DNA of 64,000 nucleotides, from positions 144,531,464 through 144,595,463 of the forward strand of contig NC_072796.1 of NCBI RefSeq assembly GCF_028583425.1, in the 5' to 3' direction. Below the pieces are notes generated by a model that did not search any database, was not told where the DNA came from, and was given only the letters and a program-made list of their open reading frames with translations. A program made the position numbers and the translations under genes. Each line of letters starts with the position of its first letter. Position 1 is the first letter of the stretch. Source of the stretch: Eublepharis macularius (taxonomy: Eukaryota; Chordata; Lepidosauria; Squamata; Eublepharidae). Shown here piece by piece: positions 12,064 through 21,242 of this stretch.

Positions 12064-12228
12064 GTTGTGGCCATCGTGATGGACGTCTTCACGGATGTGG
12101 ACCTGCTGAGTGAGGTGCTGGACGCAGCTGCGCGCAGAGTTCCCGTCTATATCCTGCTGGATGAGATGAACGCCCAGCTCTTTCTCGACATGGCGGCCAA
12201 GTGCAGAGTGAACCTGAACTACGTGGAA
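12064..12228 (+). CDS. FAM83H: FAM83H exon encoding central DUF1669 segment
   Basis: Acceptor ttcttctcag, donor gtgagt; 55 whole codons, phase 0 at both ends. It encodes VVAIVMDVFTDVDLLSEVLD through CRVNLNYVE. The reading frame continues into both neighbouring introns, so the exon limits come from splice sites and family similarity. Confidence 0.95.
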
Positions 12229-15200
12229 GTGAGTGTCGTGGGGTGTGACTGGAAGTGCATCCAACAGTGGGGCAGGGAGGCACCGTGGGGCTGGGAACGC
12301 TTGCTGTCCCCTGGGCCCTGCAGATCTGGGCAGGCCTTGCAATCCCCAGCTGAGCCTAAGCAGGCCTCCATTTTCCAGACTGTCTTGTCTAGCAGTGTTT
12401 TAACCTCACCTGCTTTGACATGCCCTGGAGCTGCCAAGGACTTCTATGCCCGGAGAAGCTCAGCAGAGCCTCCCCGGACACGAGAGACCCCTCTGTGTAC
12501 AAATATGCAAAGGGCCGCTGACTCCACAAGTCCAGAAGAACAAGACATGACTGACCTCCTCAGTCTCCCACTGAGTGACCACAGTGCCCTCAGCTCAGCT
12601 CTTTGCATGTTTATTCAGAAGCAAGTTCCACTGTGTCCAGGGGGTTCAGGCCAGCAGTTTCAGCCTTTGCAAAACTATGGCAAGGTTTTACAAGAAGAGT
12701 GAGTTGACGATAAGAAAAAGCAATCCCTGGGAAAGGAGGACATTTCTTAGTACAATGAAACTCTACTGGAAGAGCTTACTTGGCCTTTATTCTCCAGTAC
12801 AGAGTGTGACCTGCCAGCCCGCAGACAGATTGGTCTTCTCGAGCGTTCCGGTGCCCCTCCCAGCACTCGCCCAAGATGAAAGCTCACAGACTCCCCCAAA
12901 CCTTTGCATTTAAGTTCTCCCCTCATCACACCCTCTCTCCACCTGGCTCCTTTTCACATCTGTAGCTCAGGGCTTAAGTGGTTTGGCTGCGAATCAGCAC
13001 TCTGCCGGTTTGAATCCCACTACTGCCATGAGCTTAGTAGGTGGCCTTGAATAAGCCACTCCTCTCAGCCCCAGCTGCATGGTGGGGATAATAACATCAC
13101 TAACTTGTTCACTTCTCTGGGTGAGGCACTAATGGTATATAAGCGCTGCTGTTGTTGTTATCATCATCAACTCTTTTTTTTAAGTTACATGGCTTAGATA
13201 CAATCATTCACTCATTTTCATACACAGGCTAATTGGCATGGGTATTTCTTGGCAAATAAAAGATAAATTTAACCCAGCCCCCTTGAACTGGGCATGAAAT
13301 CCAGGGAAAAAATTAGGAGTGCAGGGGTGCCATGCGAGAAGGCTCAGGGAGAAGCCAGCCAGTAGGAGTAGGTGGTTTTCCTGGGAGAAGAGACCATGAA
13401 GAAAACAAAGGGCCCTGAATGTTGGCTAGCCAGCTGGCCGGTTGAAGAGGAAAGTCTTTGTTGCCTTTTGGAATTGTCCTGCTTGATATCTGTGTTGCTT
13501 TGCAGTTCCTGAGGGTGCGAACAGTATCTGGCCCTACCTACTACTGTCGCACGGGGATGTCATTCAAGGGGCACGTGAAGGAGAAGTTCCTGCTGGTGGA
13601 TTGCATGGTGGTGCTGAGCGGCAGCTACAGGTGAGGGAAGAGGAGAGCAAGGGGACTGCAGCAGATTTGCACCCTCACTGCTACAACATACTACGGCTAA
13701 GGTACCCACAAGGGCAGCAGTGGAAGGGGGAAGAAAGCATGCACCCAAGAGGAGGGGAACTTAGGACAGGATGTGCGTGTGTGCGCCCAAAGGAGCCTCC
13801 CCTGTGGATCCTACTGAATTCCTGCCCCAGGGCTTTAGGCCTGTGCAGTGAGGAGGAGGGTGATGGACTCCTGCTGTAAAAAGAGCATTAAACTATTTAT
13901 GCCCAGGTTGCACCCCTCAGAAGGGGCGAGGAGAGGCTGTTCCTCAGGGTCAGAGCTTCTCATCTGCATGCAGAAAGCTCTGTGCTCAATCCTGGGCAGC
14001 GTCTCCAGTTAAAAGGACAAGGCTTTAGGTGACAGGAAGGTCCTCTGCCCGAGACCCCGGAGAGCTGCAGCCAGTCTGAGTAGACACTATTGCCCTTGCT
14101 TGCTGGACCGATGGGCTCACTCAGAACAAGGCAGGCTCGAGAGTGTGCGTTCTTGCACTACGGTCCACCAGAGCGCAGGTCTGCTGCCTAGATGGCAAGA
14201 TCCCACAAGGCCCCGATGACACATGCAAAACAAGCAGGGACTGCCTGTAAGAGGCTCACATGCAACGCTGCAGGCAGAGATCCCACAGGCGGCAGTAACT
14301 TCACATGCTCTTATCTGCTTTTTTGCAGCTTTATGTGGTCGTTTGAGAAGATCCACCGAAGCATCGCTCATATCTTCCAGGGAGAGTTGGTAGCCAGCTT
14401 TGATGAGGAATTCCGCATTCTTTTTGCACAGTCAGACCCTTTGGTTCCTCCTGCCAATGTCTTGATGAAGGCAGAAAGCCTCATAGCACCCTATGGCTTG
14501 GCACCTTTTGGCAACAATATGCCCTTATTCCCGAAGAAACCTCACCTGCTGTTCCCTAGAGAAGACAACCTATTCTCCCCATTTGTGGACAGAGTGGATC
14601 CAGACAGATACTTCTTGTCTTCTTTCAGAAGAGATGACCTGTTGCGCCACACCATGGAGGGTTCAGCAATGAGAATGTACTCCAAAAAGATGGAAATGGA
14701 AAATGCCCAAATGGATCCTTTCCGGGGTTTTCTCCACTCCAAGCAACTGGAGATGGATTCATTTAAAAGGCATAGCTTTGCAGAGGGAACCTTTGAGAAC
14801 TTCTCTGCTTCAAAGCAATATTCCAGACAGATGTTCATGAACAATCTGGATGAATTTAAAATCCAATCAAGCCATTTTCAGAAGGACCAGTTCTATCAGT
14901 ACAAGTTTGAACATCCTCACGGAGCAAACAGGCCTCAGGGACTCTTTGAAAGAATCCGAGGTGGCAGAACAGGGTTCGGTGAATTGGAGGATTATACAGA
15001 TGCCTTAAGGTGCCCAGAACTGGAATCCAATTTCCCTCATGAGAACTTCCCATTGCGGCTGGATTATGTGCCTTCTAATTCTTCCAAGGAAGTGAGACAT
15101 GGCTCTGACCAAGTGAATCCAGCCGGAAACGGCCTTCTGGGGCTACCGCCTCTGAAACGGCAAAACATGGGGCAGAAGTTCATGTGCCAGACGTCCCCTA

Positions 15201-16963
15201 CCCAGAAGCAGAGCCTGGAACAAAGGCTGTTTCTGCACGAGCAAGATCAGGGTGCTGATCATGACAAGAAAACGCAAGAGAACAGGGCAGGTTTGCGCAA
15301 CTGGAGGATATCCTCGTACCTGAGCGGGTGTCAGTCAGACTCAGGAGAAGAGGGACTCCCAACGCCAATGGAATCGGAGGCCTTCAGCGAGGGGCCGAGT
15401 CTTGCAGAGCCTCTCACCAGGTACCCGAGTGACCTCCTTCCCTCTTTCAAACCCTCGCTGCCGTTTAACAGTGCCAAAGAAATAGCTGGGGCTGACAAAG
15501 CAGGCGAGGAGCCCTCTGTCTTGAAGCAGGACCCGTTCAGGAGCAGGATAAACCCCCTGATCCAGAGGAGCTCACGACTTAGGTCTTCCCTTATTTTTAG
15601 TACTGCCAAGCTGGACCAGCAAAGCACATCAGCTGAGAAAGTTCAGGTGCTCCAGAAAGAGCAGACGTCCAGCGAGATCACGAGAGATCATGAAACGGTC
15701 AAAACTTCCACAACCTCCAAAGTAGCTGAGCTGCTAGAAAAGTACAAGACGGCAGGCAAAGACTCAGAGGGTACCACAGTCAGTCACTCGAAGGCCATGT
15801 CAACATTTCTCCAGGAGGAATCCCAGAACGCAGAGAAGAAATGTACCAAATCGGTGCAGTATAAGATTTTGGAGAGCAGGGTACTGGACTCCAAAGACAC
15901 CTTGAGTTATAAGCTGCACACCGAGTCCGATGCACAGTTTGGAGTGTCCCCTTCATCCAGCCAACTCACGGATGCCCTTAGTAAGGACACTATAGCACAG
16001 ATTAGCAGTAAAATGGACAAGTTATCTTCTCGATTTTATCCAATAGACAACAAACCCAGTCTTCCAGAGAAGGAGAGCCTCATCTTTGTGGGAGAAACTC
16101 AGAAACTTGCTCTTCCAGAAAAGAAGGAGAAACCGTCATTCAAAGGAGAAGTTCAGAACCCAGCTGTTGCGGAATTTACAAAACCAGTACAAACAGAGAC
16201 TGGTGTGATATCAAAGCCTGAGGGCTCCTCAAAGAACCAGGACTTGGACAACTCACTCAGTAAATTGGAGGAAGAATGTTGCAAGCAAGAGCAGAGCCCC
16301 AGAGAGTTTTTCAGGAAAGGGTCACTAAGGCTAAAGCAGCTGTTAAGCCCCAAAGGTGAGAAGAAGTCTGAAGAAGAAACTGTCTCTGAAAGCTGGAAGT
16401 CAGACAAGCAGAGTGTGGGCCTCCTCAAGCGATTGTCCAAGGGTGATTATCAAGAAATCACAGAGGAGGAGAAATCTCCAAAGCTGACTTCATCATCTGT
16501 CCTTAAAGGGAATCCACCTCGGTTTCCGACATCGACTGCCAATGTCCTCTACAGTAGTAACCTCCGTGATGACACAAAGGTAATTCTGGAACAAATTTCT
16601 GCCAATAGTCAGAAGAACCGAGCAGAGCTGGCTAGGCATCTTCCAGTTGCTGGCAACCCTGAGCTGTCCAAGTCCACCACCAGTTTGGACAACAAAAGCG
16701 AAGAGAAAAGCAGCACAGTAATCAGCCGGTCAGAGAGCTTTGGCAGCCATAAGAGGCTAATTCAGAGGGAGCCTTCTGAGGACAGGGATTCCCTCCTGAA
16801 AAGGATGGAGAGCATGCGGAAAGAGAAGCGGGTCTACAGCCGTTTTGAGGTCTTCTGCAAGAAGGACGAACAGGGTGAAGAGGAATGTGACGCAGATGCC
16901 AAAGACAAGAAGATGGGGAAGTTTATGCCCAAGCTCCTGGGAACATTCAAAACCAAAAAATGA
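12064..16963 (+). CDS. FAM83H: FAM83H, three 3' coding exons (gene-level entry, partial)
   Basis: FAM83H is a keratin-associated scaffold that recruits casein kinase 1 and is needed for enamel formation; it acts in the cytoplasm on keratin filaments. Exons 12064-12228, 13506-13630 and 14329-16963 join in frame (phases 0, 0, 2) to give 974 residues. They cover the second half of the DUF1669 PLD-like domain (VVAIVMDVFTDVDLLSEVL, GPTYYCRTG, SFKGHVKEKFLLVDC, SGSYSFMWSFEKIHRS) and the long family-specific C-terminal region. Signature blocks shared with human FAM83H include ASSKQ-type linkers, NPLIQRSSRLRSSLIFST, SSNLRDDTKVILEQIS, LKRMESMRKEKRVYSRFEVF and the end GKFMPKLLGTFKTKK. The N-terminal exon (about 165-170 residues in human) is absent from the window. 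The human protein has 1179 residues. Identification is secure. Confidence 0.96.
12960..13170 (+). repeat. tRNA-derived SINE in FAM83H intron
   Basis: Box A-like tagctcagggcttaagtgg and box B-like ggtttgaatccc lie in tRNA spacing. A body of SINE type follows, and a gttgttgttatcatcatc tail. It sits about 330 bp upstream of the 13506 exon. Confidence 0.65.
13506..13630 (+). CDS. FAM83H: FAM83H exon encoding the PLD-like core
   Basis: Acceptor ttgctttgcag, donor gtgagg; it enters at phase 0 and leaves after two bases of a codon. It encodes FLRVRTVSGPTYYCRTGMSF then KGHVKEKFLLVDCMVVLSGS. The HxK-like GHVKEK is the pseudo-phospholipase D motif position of FAM83 proteins, which are not known to have PLD activity. 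Confidence 0.95.
13925..14140 (+). repeat. tRNA-derived SINE, family B
   Basis: It has a degenerate tRNA head (gcatgcagaaagctctgtgctcaatcc) and the family body block gagagctgcagccagtctgagtagacactattgcccttg. The end is ctggaccgatgggctcactca. Sister copies lie at 37700 (minus), 42285 and 50334, with a fragment at 22905 (minus). It is near the FAM83H last-exon acceptor. Confidence 0.65.
14329..16963 (+). CDS. FAM83H: FAM83H large terminal exon
   Basis: The acceptor is ttttttgcag ending at 14328. The open frame extends upstream to 14192, but that part is intron. The exon starts SFMWSFEKIHRSIAHIFQGE. The aromatic FxxxFxxxF motif FDEEFRILF (14399-14425) matches the casein kinase 1 contact motif described for human FAM83H. 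The rest is a long, mostly disordered, Ser/Lys/Glu-rich region with conserved islands (RKGSLRLKQLLSPKGE, SSNLRDDTKVILEQIS). The matching single large exon in human is where dominant enamel-defect truncations cluster. The stop TGA is at 16961-16963. Confidence 0.96.
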
Positions 16964-17013
16964 CCTTCAACTTGCTGTCTATTTCCACCTACCTGGTCCA
17001 GAGACACTGCCTG

Positions 17014-17024
17014 GGAATAAAAGG
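17014..17024 (+). terminator. FAM83H: Candidate FAM83H polyadenylation signal
   Basis: AATAAA lies about 50 bases after the stop codon. That would give a very short 3' UTR, so the alternative AATAAA near 18584 (ctgacagaaagaaaaataaac) is at least as likely. Transcript data would decide. Confidence 0.35.
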
Positions 17025-17299
17025 GTGGTGGTAGACCCTATTGACCCAGACAACTGTACTTGCCCACCCATCCTAAATGCTGAACAGGTTTGGCTGGGTG
17101 GCAGGGGAAGTGCCGGTCAGTTGAACTGTGACCAAAGGTCATATTGTGCAATAGGATGCTTCCACCTCCCGCCAAACCCCTTCAGTGCGCTAATGGAAAC
17201 CCCACAAAGGGAGTCCCATAACCAAAGCAGCTTTCTCTGGCAATAAGTGAAACACCAACTCTAAGCTAATCTGCCAGGCCTGTGAGCCTCGCCGAGCTG

Positions 17300-17914
17300 T
17301 TTTTTTGATAAAGATCCATCCTGCACAGTCTAAGATGACTACTGTGACTCAGGACAGCACCTCTGGCTGCTCTTCCAAGGCAGAGCCTTTTGCTCTTAGC
17401 TGCAGCAGAGGCCTCCTTGACCAGCACTGACCCGCCTGGGAAGCCTTAAGCAGGCTTTTCAAATGCTCTTGCTTTGTGGGAGGACTGGGTGGCAGGGAGG
17501 GGGTCCAAGGGCATGCCTGGGGAGAGCAGAATGCAGGGTTAGTAAATATACTGCTCACTCTTTCAAAAAATTTCACAGGGGTTTTTTTTTCAGTGCTTCC
17601 TCAAATTGCCAAATTTTTCCAATGGAAATTTAAAAAAAGAAAAAATCCTCCGAGTTGTGTCATGCAATAGATTGTATTAAAACCTTGTCTTAAGATTTCA
17701 TAGGAGTTATTTTTTCACTGTTCCGCCAGATTTCCCATAAAAAAATGATTTGCTGTGTATTTTTTCAGTGGTCACCAAAATTTCCATTGGAAATATTGAC
17801 AAAAGGCCCTCAGAAAAAAGCACCCCCCTCCCCTGAATTTTTTGGGGCGGGTGAGGCTTCACATCTTTAGCAGAGCGTTATCAGGACTTGGCGTATATAC
17901 ACTTACTTAGATAA
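17300..17914. other. FAM83H downstream sequence, no gene seen
   Basis: It could be 3' UTR. It contains three loose imperfect copies (near 17560, 17690 and 17770) of a phrase like tttttcagtg...caaatttcc, suggesting an old local duplication. No coding similarity. Confidence 0.3.
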
Positions 17915-18150
17915 TAACAACAAAAACACAAATGATTTATATACCGCCCTTAAGGTCAAGTTAATGCCCACTCAGAGTGGCTTACAAAGTGTGTTATTAT
18001 CCTCACGATAATCACCCTGTGAGGTCAGTGGGGCTGAGAGAGCTCCTAGAAGCTGTGACTGACCCCAGGTCACCCAGCTGGCCACAAGTGGAGGAGTGGG
18101 GAATCAAACTTAGTTCTCCAAATTAGAGTCCTGCTGCTCTTAACCACTAG
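17915..18150 (-). repeat. tRNA-derived SINE, family A
   Basis: Same family and orientation as 399-650: tail-side cttaaggtcaagttaatgcc at the left, box B complement aatcaaact, and the tRNA-like head at the right edge (ttaaccactaga). The spacer 18151-18754 beyond it shows nothing recognisable apart from an AATAAA near 18584. Confidence 0.75.
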
Positions 18151-18754
18151 ACACATTCACCCACGCACGCACATGCACGCAGCCCTAGAGAGAAATTTTG
18201 TGCCCTAGAGAAAGATTTCAGGCTTCAAGGTGCTTCAGGCAACTCACTCAGAGATGTCTGTCTTTTCTGGACTTCCTTTTTCACTCACCCCCCAACTCCT
18301 TCATATTCCCTCATCTGGGAGGGGAGTCACTCCCAAGCACTCGGGAATACGCAACAGGCCTTTCAGGGAAGCACCCCCAAGCAGACAGCACACATTGAAG
18401 CAGTCTCTGTGGACCATTGTGAGTCATGAGTTGAATGGGAGAACGAGCAGCAGCATATTTTAACTTCTCTAATCAGGCGGCACCAGCACCTTCCATGAAG
18501 CAGTAAGCAACAGGGACAGAACTGGTCCACAGAAAGCATTGCCTGTATATTCTGGCACAATGAGGAACATCTGACAGAAAGAAAAATAAACTTGTACATA
18601 AACCATAAGTATCTCCTGCCTCATTGCGCGGGTTTGGGTGGGGGGACACATCACTCAAAAGGTTAGACAGGATCTTGCATTTCCACAAAAGCTGTTTCCT
18701 CGTAGCATCATCTCTTCCTATGATCTTTGGAGGTACTGAACAACCAGATCAGCT

Positions 18755-18845
18755 GACAGCACAGCCTTCTATGCATCTTTACACAAAAGTAAACCCCAAT
18801 GAATTTAATAAGGTTTGCTTCACGGTTACTGTGTAGGGCTTGCAG
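18755..18845 (+). repeat. Old short interspersed repeat fragment
   Basis: The phrase aaagtaaaccccaatgaatt and the later gggcttgcagcct match a widespread amniote repeat whose copies read close to gaagtaagtcccattgag. The family is not named here. A minus-strand copy is near 55060. Confidence 0.45.
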
Positions 18846-19044
18846 CCTTTGTCTGTAGATGCTGCCACAAAGGAGAAGCAGTTTCCTGTCCCTTTTGGGA
18901 TGCTCAGAGAGCTGCCCTTCACATCACAGAAGTCAGGGTGGCTCCAAAGACTGTCAGGGAGTACACGATCCTTCCTTTCCCCACCCCCAGCTCTCATATG
19001 GAGCAGGAGGTCGGAAGTGACGGGACTTGGTGCTGTCCTCGCAC

Positions 19045-19440
19045 ATTTAGTTATTTATGTTAATTATAATCCACCTCTCTCACTGAGACTGAAAGCGAAT
19101 TACACAGTGTCAGTCAATGCAACCAGCTGGGACATCTAGTAAACACTATAATAGGGTTTGGATGGCAGACATTTGATAACGAGCAGAAATCTGATAGAAC
19201 TGAAACAAGGCTGAAACAAAACGAACAGTTTAACACAACACAGTACACGGAAATTTCCCAGTAGGATAGTACTTGCAGCAACAGTTAGTACCTGGTAGTA
19301 TAGTCTACAGTCCCTGTCCCTTTACCAAAGCCTCTCTCTGAACCATTTCCTTACAGTATAAAAAGTCCTTCTGTAAATAATTTAAGCTTTGCATTACTCA
19401 GGAGGGTTTTTAAACATGTGCCAAGAGTGCTCACCCAAGC
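19045..19440 (-). repeat. Unclassified dispersed repeat
   Basis: It shares with 37290-37610, 43205-43262 and 48960-49090 the blocks cactgagactgaaagcg or their variants, a gacatctagtaa phrase and a late run of cagtataaa type. The left end matches the complement of the LINE/SINE tail at 10690. It looks like one minus-oriented family of roughly 400 bp. The stretch 19441-19989 after it shows no recognisable feature. Confidence 0.45.
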
Positions 19441-19989
19441 CCGGTGTCCTTCAAGCTACAGTACCGAAGAGCTACCTTTGTTTCAGAGAGGGAACTCTTC
19501 CGTTATGACCTTTCACTCACCCTTCATGCGTGATTAGAATTGAATGGGAAGATGAAATATAGTTAATTGAGCAGCAGCATGATGGGAGGGGCAGAGGGTT
19601 CCACTTGGCCTGGGGAGACCAGGGTTCTCAATCTTGCTTGCCATGAAACCAGCAGGGTTACCAAGGCCTGTCGTTCCCCTTCTCGCCACAGGACCAGGTC
19701 CAGATTCTCCTGGGCCCTGGGTGACAAGAGTATAGCCGGCCTCCTTTAGCACCGCCCCTTCCTCTAGCCGCACCTCTTCCATTGGACCCCTCCCCTTTGC
19801 CTCTCTTCTTTCACCCCTCCCTTTTCTATTTCAACTTGTTTGTTCTGGTAAAAAAACATACAAAATTTTGCTTTCTTGGTTACCTTTGATTGCTTTGTAT
19901 AAAACCAGAGAGAAGAGCTTATGCCTCCCATGATTTTATTTGGAGTGCTATACATTGTTTATTCAAATGTTCTTGAAACAGACTGTACC

Positions 19990-20283
19990 CAGAGCTTTTT
20001 TTTAAAATGGTCACATGGCCGGAGGCTCCGCCCCTTGATCTCCAGATACAGGGGAGTTGAGTTCGCCAATGGCACGGAGGGCGAGCTAAACTCCCTTCTG
20101 TCTGGAGATGGGGGGGCGGGGCCGCCGGGCACGTGACCATTTCCAGCCGACCCAAAGTGACGTCATTGTGCGGTCCTGGGAGCGTGGGTGCACTTTGTGC
20201 CTGCGCGGTACCAGGGGCACCACCGCCTGCCTGGAGTTGCGCCCCCGGCGACCCACTGAGTTCCCCCACCTCTTTTCCCAGAC
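19990..20283. mobile_element. Fold-back hAT-like MITE beside the MAPK15 promoter
   Basis: Arms of about 60 bp pair around 20075. The left arm is aaatggtcacatg, then ctccgcccc, then atctccagatacaggggagtt; the right arm carries the complement with cacgtgaccattt at 20131-20143. The flanks cagagcttttttt (left) and cacctcttttcccaga (right) match the usual ends of a squamate MITE. The outer part of the left arm is shortened. It lies about 900 bp upstream of the MAPK15 ATG. Confidence 0.6.
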
Positions 20284-21111
20284 TCCCCCCCCCCCCCCGT
20301 ACCAGCTCGCACCGCAATCTACCCGGATTCTCAGTGAGAAAGGCAGGCGAGAAATTGTGTGGATTAATGAACCGAAAAAAGCCCTCTAAACAGTTCTGGA
20401 GGGACCTCCGTCTACGGATGCCAGCTCCAGGTCGGGAAATTCCTGGAGATTTGGGCCAGGAGCCTGAAGAGGGAGGGCGTCAGTGGGGAGCGATGCCACG
20501 GGAGCCCCTCCAAAGGGCCCCTTCCCTCCAGGCGACCAGCTGCGGCCCCACCGGCAGGCCGGCAACCCACGCCCAGCCCTGCGGAACAGGCGAGCGGCGC
20601 CTCTCCTCCGGGGCCCTCGGAGGGCAGAGGGGCGCTGGACCGCCCGGGGCCGCGGCGGAGGCTGCCGAGGGGGAGGAGGAGGAGGCCTCGCTCCGGCGCG
20701 ACGAAGGCAGCCCCCCGCCCGGGGCCGCCCGAAGGAGCGGGTCTCCCCCGGAGGGCCCAGCCGGGGACGAAGCCGAGAGCGAGCCTCTTCCGCGGCCCGC
20801 GTCAGGCTTAGGCCGGCGGCAGGGAAGCGCGACCCGGGCGGCGCCCGACAGCGCCTACCCCCCCCCCCCCGGTCGGCGCTCCCGGCCTCCGGCGGCGGCG
20901 ACACTCCCCGCGCCCCGCTCCGCGGCCGCCTCCGCTTGGCCCCTCTGCGCCCCCGTCCCTGGCATCCCGCGGACGAGAGCCGCAGGAAGTCCCGCCTCGG
21001 TAACGGAGCGGGTCTGGGAAGGGCTCTCTAGCTCCGCCCACTTCCTCCTCCGCCTGCCCCTCATTGGCTGGCCGGCCGGCCGTCGCGCAGGAGCGCAGCT
21101 CTCCCCGCGCG

Positions 21112-21125
21112 GTTTCCATGGCAGC
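21112..21125 (+). promoter_or_regulatory. Putative RFX X-box
   Basis: GTTTCCATGGCAGC fits the RFX dimer consensus RYYNYY-N-RRNRAC with one mismatch in the second half site. It lies 46 bases before the MAPK15 ATG. X-boxes drive many cilium genes, and MAPK15 protein is known to act at the basal body. Occupancy is inferred, not shown. Confidence 0.5.
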
Positions 21126-21174
21126 GGCGACCAACAGGGTCGCGGGCCGCAGCGGGAGCCTCGGGCCGAGATGA
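21118..21174 (+). other. Upstream ORF overlapping the MAPK15 start
   Basis: An ATG inside the X-box opens an 18-codon frame ([18 protein letters not shown]) whose TGA is shared with the MAPK15 start as ATGA. It matters only if transcription begins upstream of 21118. The context (+4 G, pyrimidine at -3) is moderate. Confidence 0.4.
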
Positions 21175-21242
21175 GCGTCGCGGCCGAAGTGGAGGAGCGG
21201 GTGGCGCGGCGCTACGAGATCAAGCGGCGCCTCGGCAAGGGG
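21171..21242 (+). CDS. MAPK15: MAPK15 exon 1
   Basis: ATG at 21171 (purine at -3) to donor gtgggt. It encodes [20 protein letters not shown] then LGKG, the first half of the glycine-rich loop. This start is chosen because [11 protein letters not shown] aligns with the human N-terminus a few residues from its Met. Confidence 0.93.

Noticed and set aside
14192-14328. Upstream extension of the long FAM83H frame, with an ATG
   Set aside because: The exon acceptor at 14328 and the join to SGSY from the previous exon show this part is intron.
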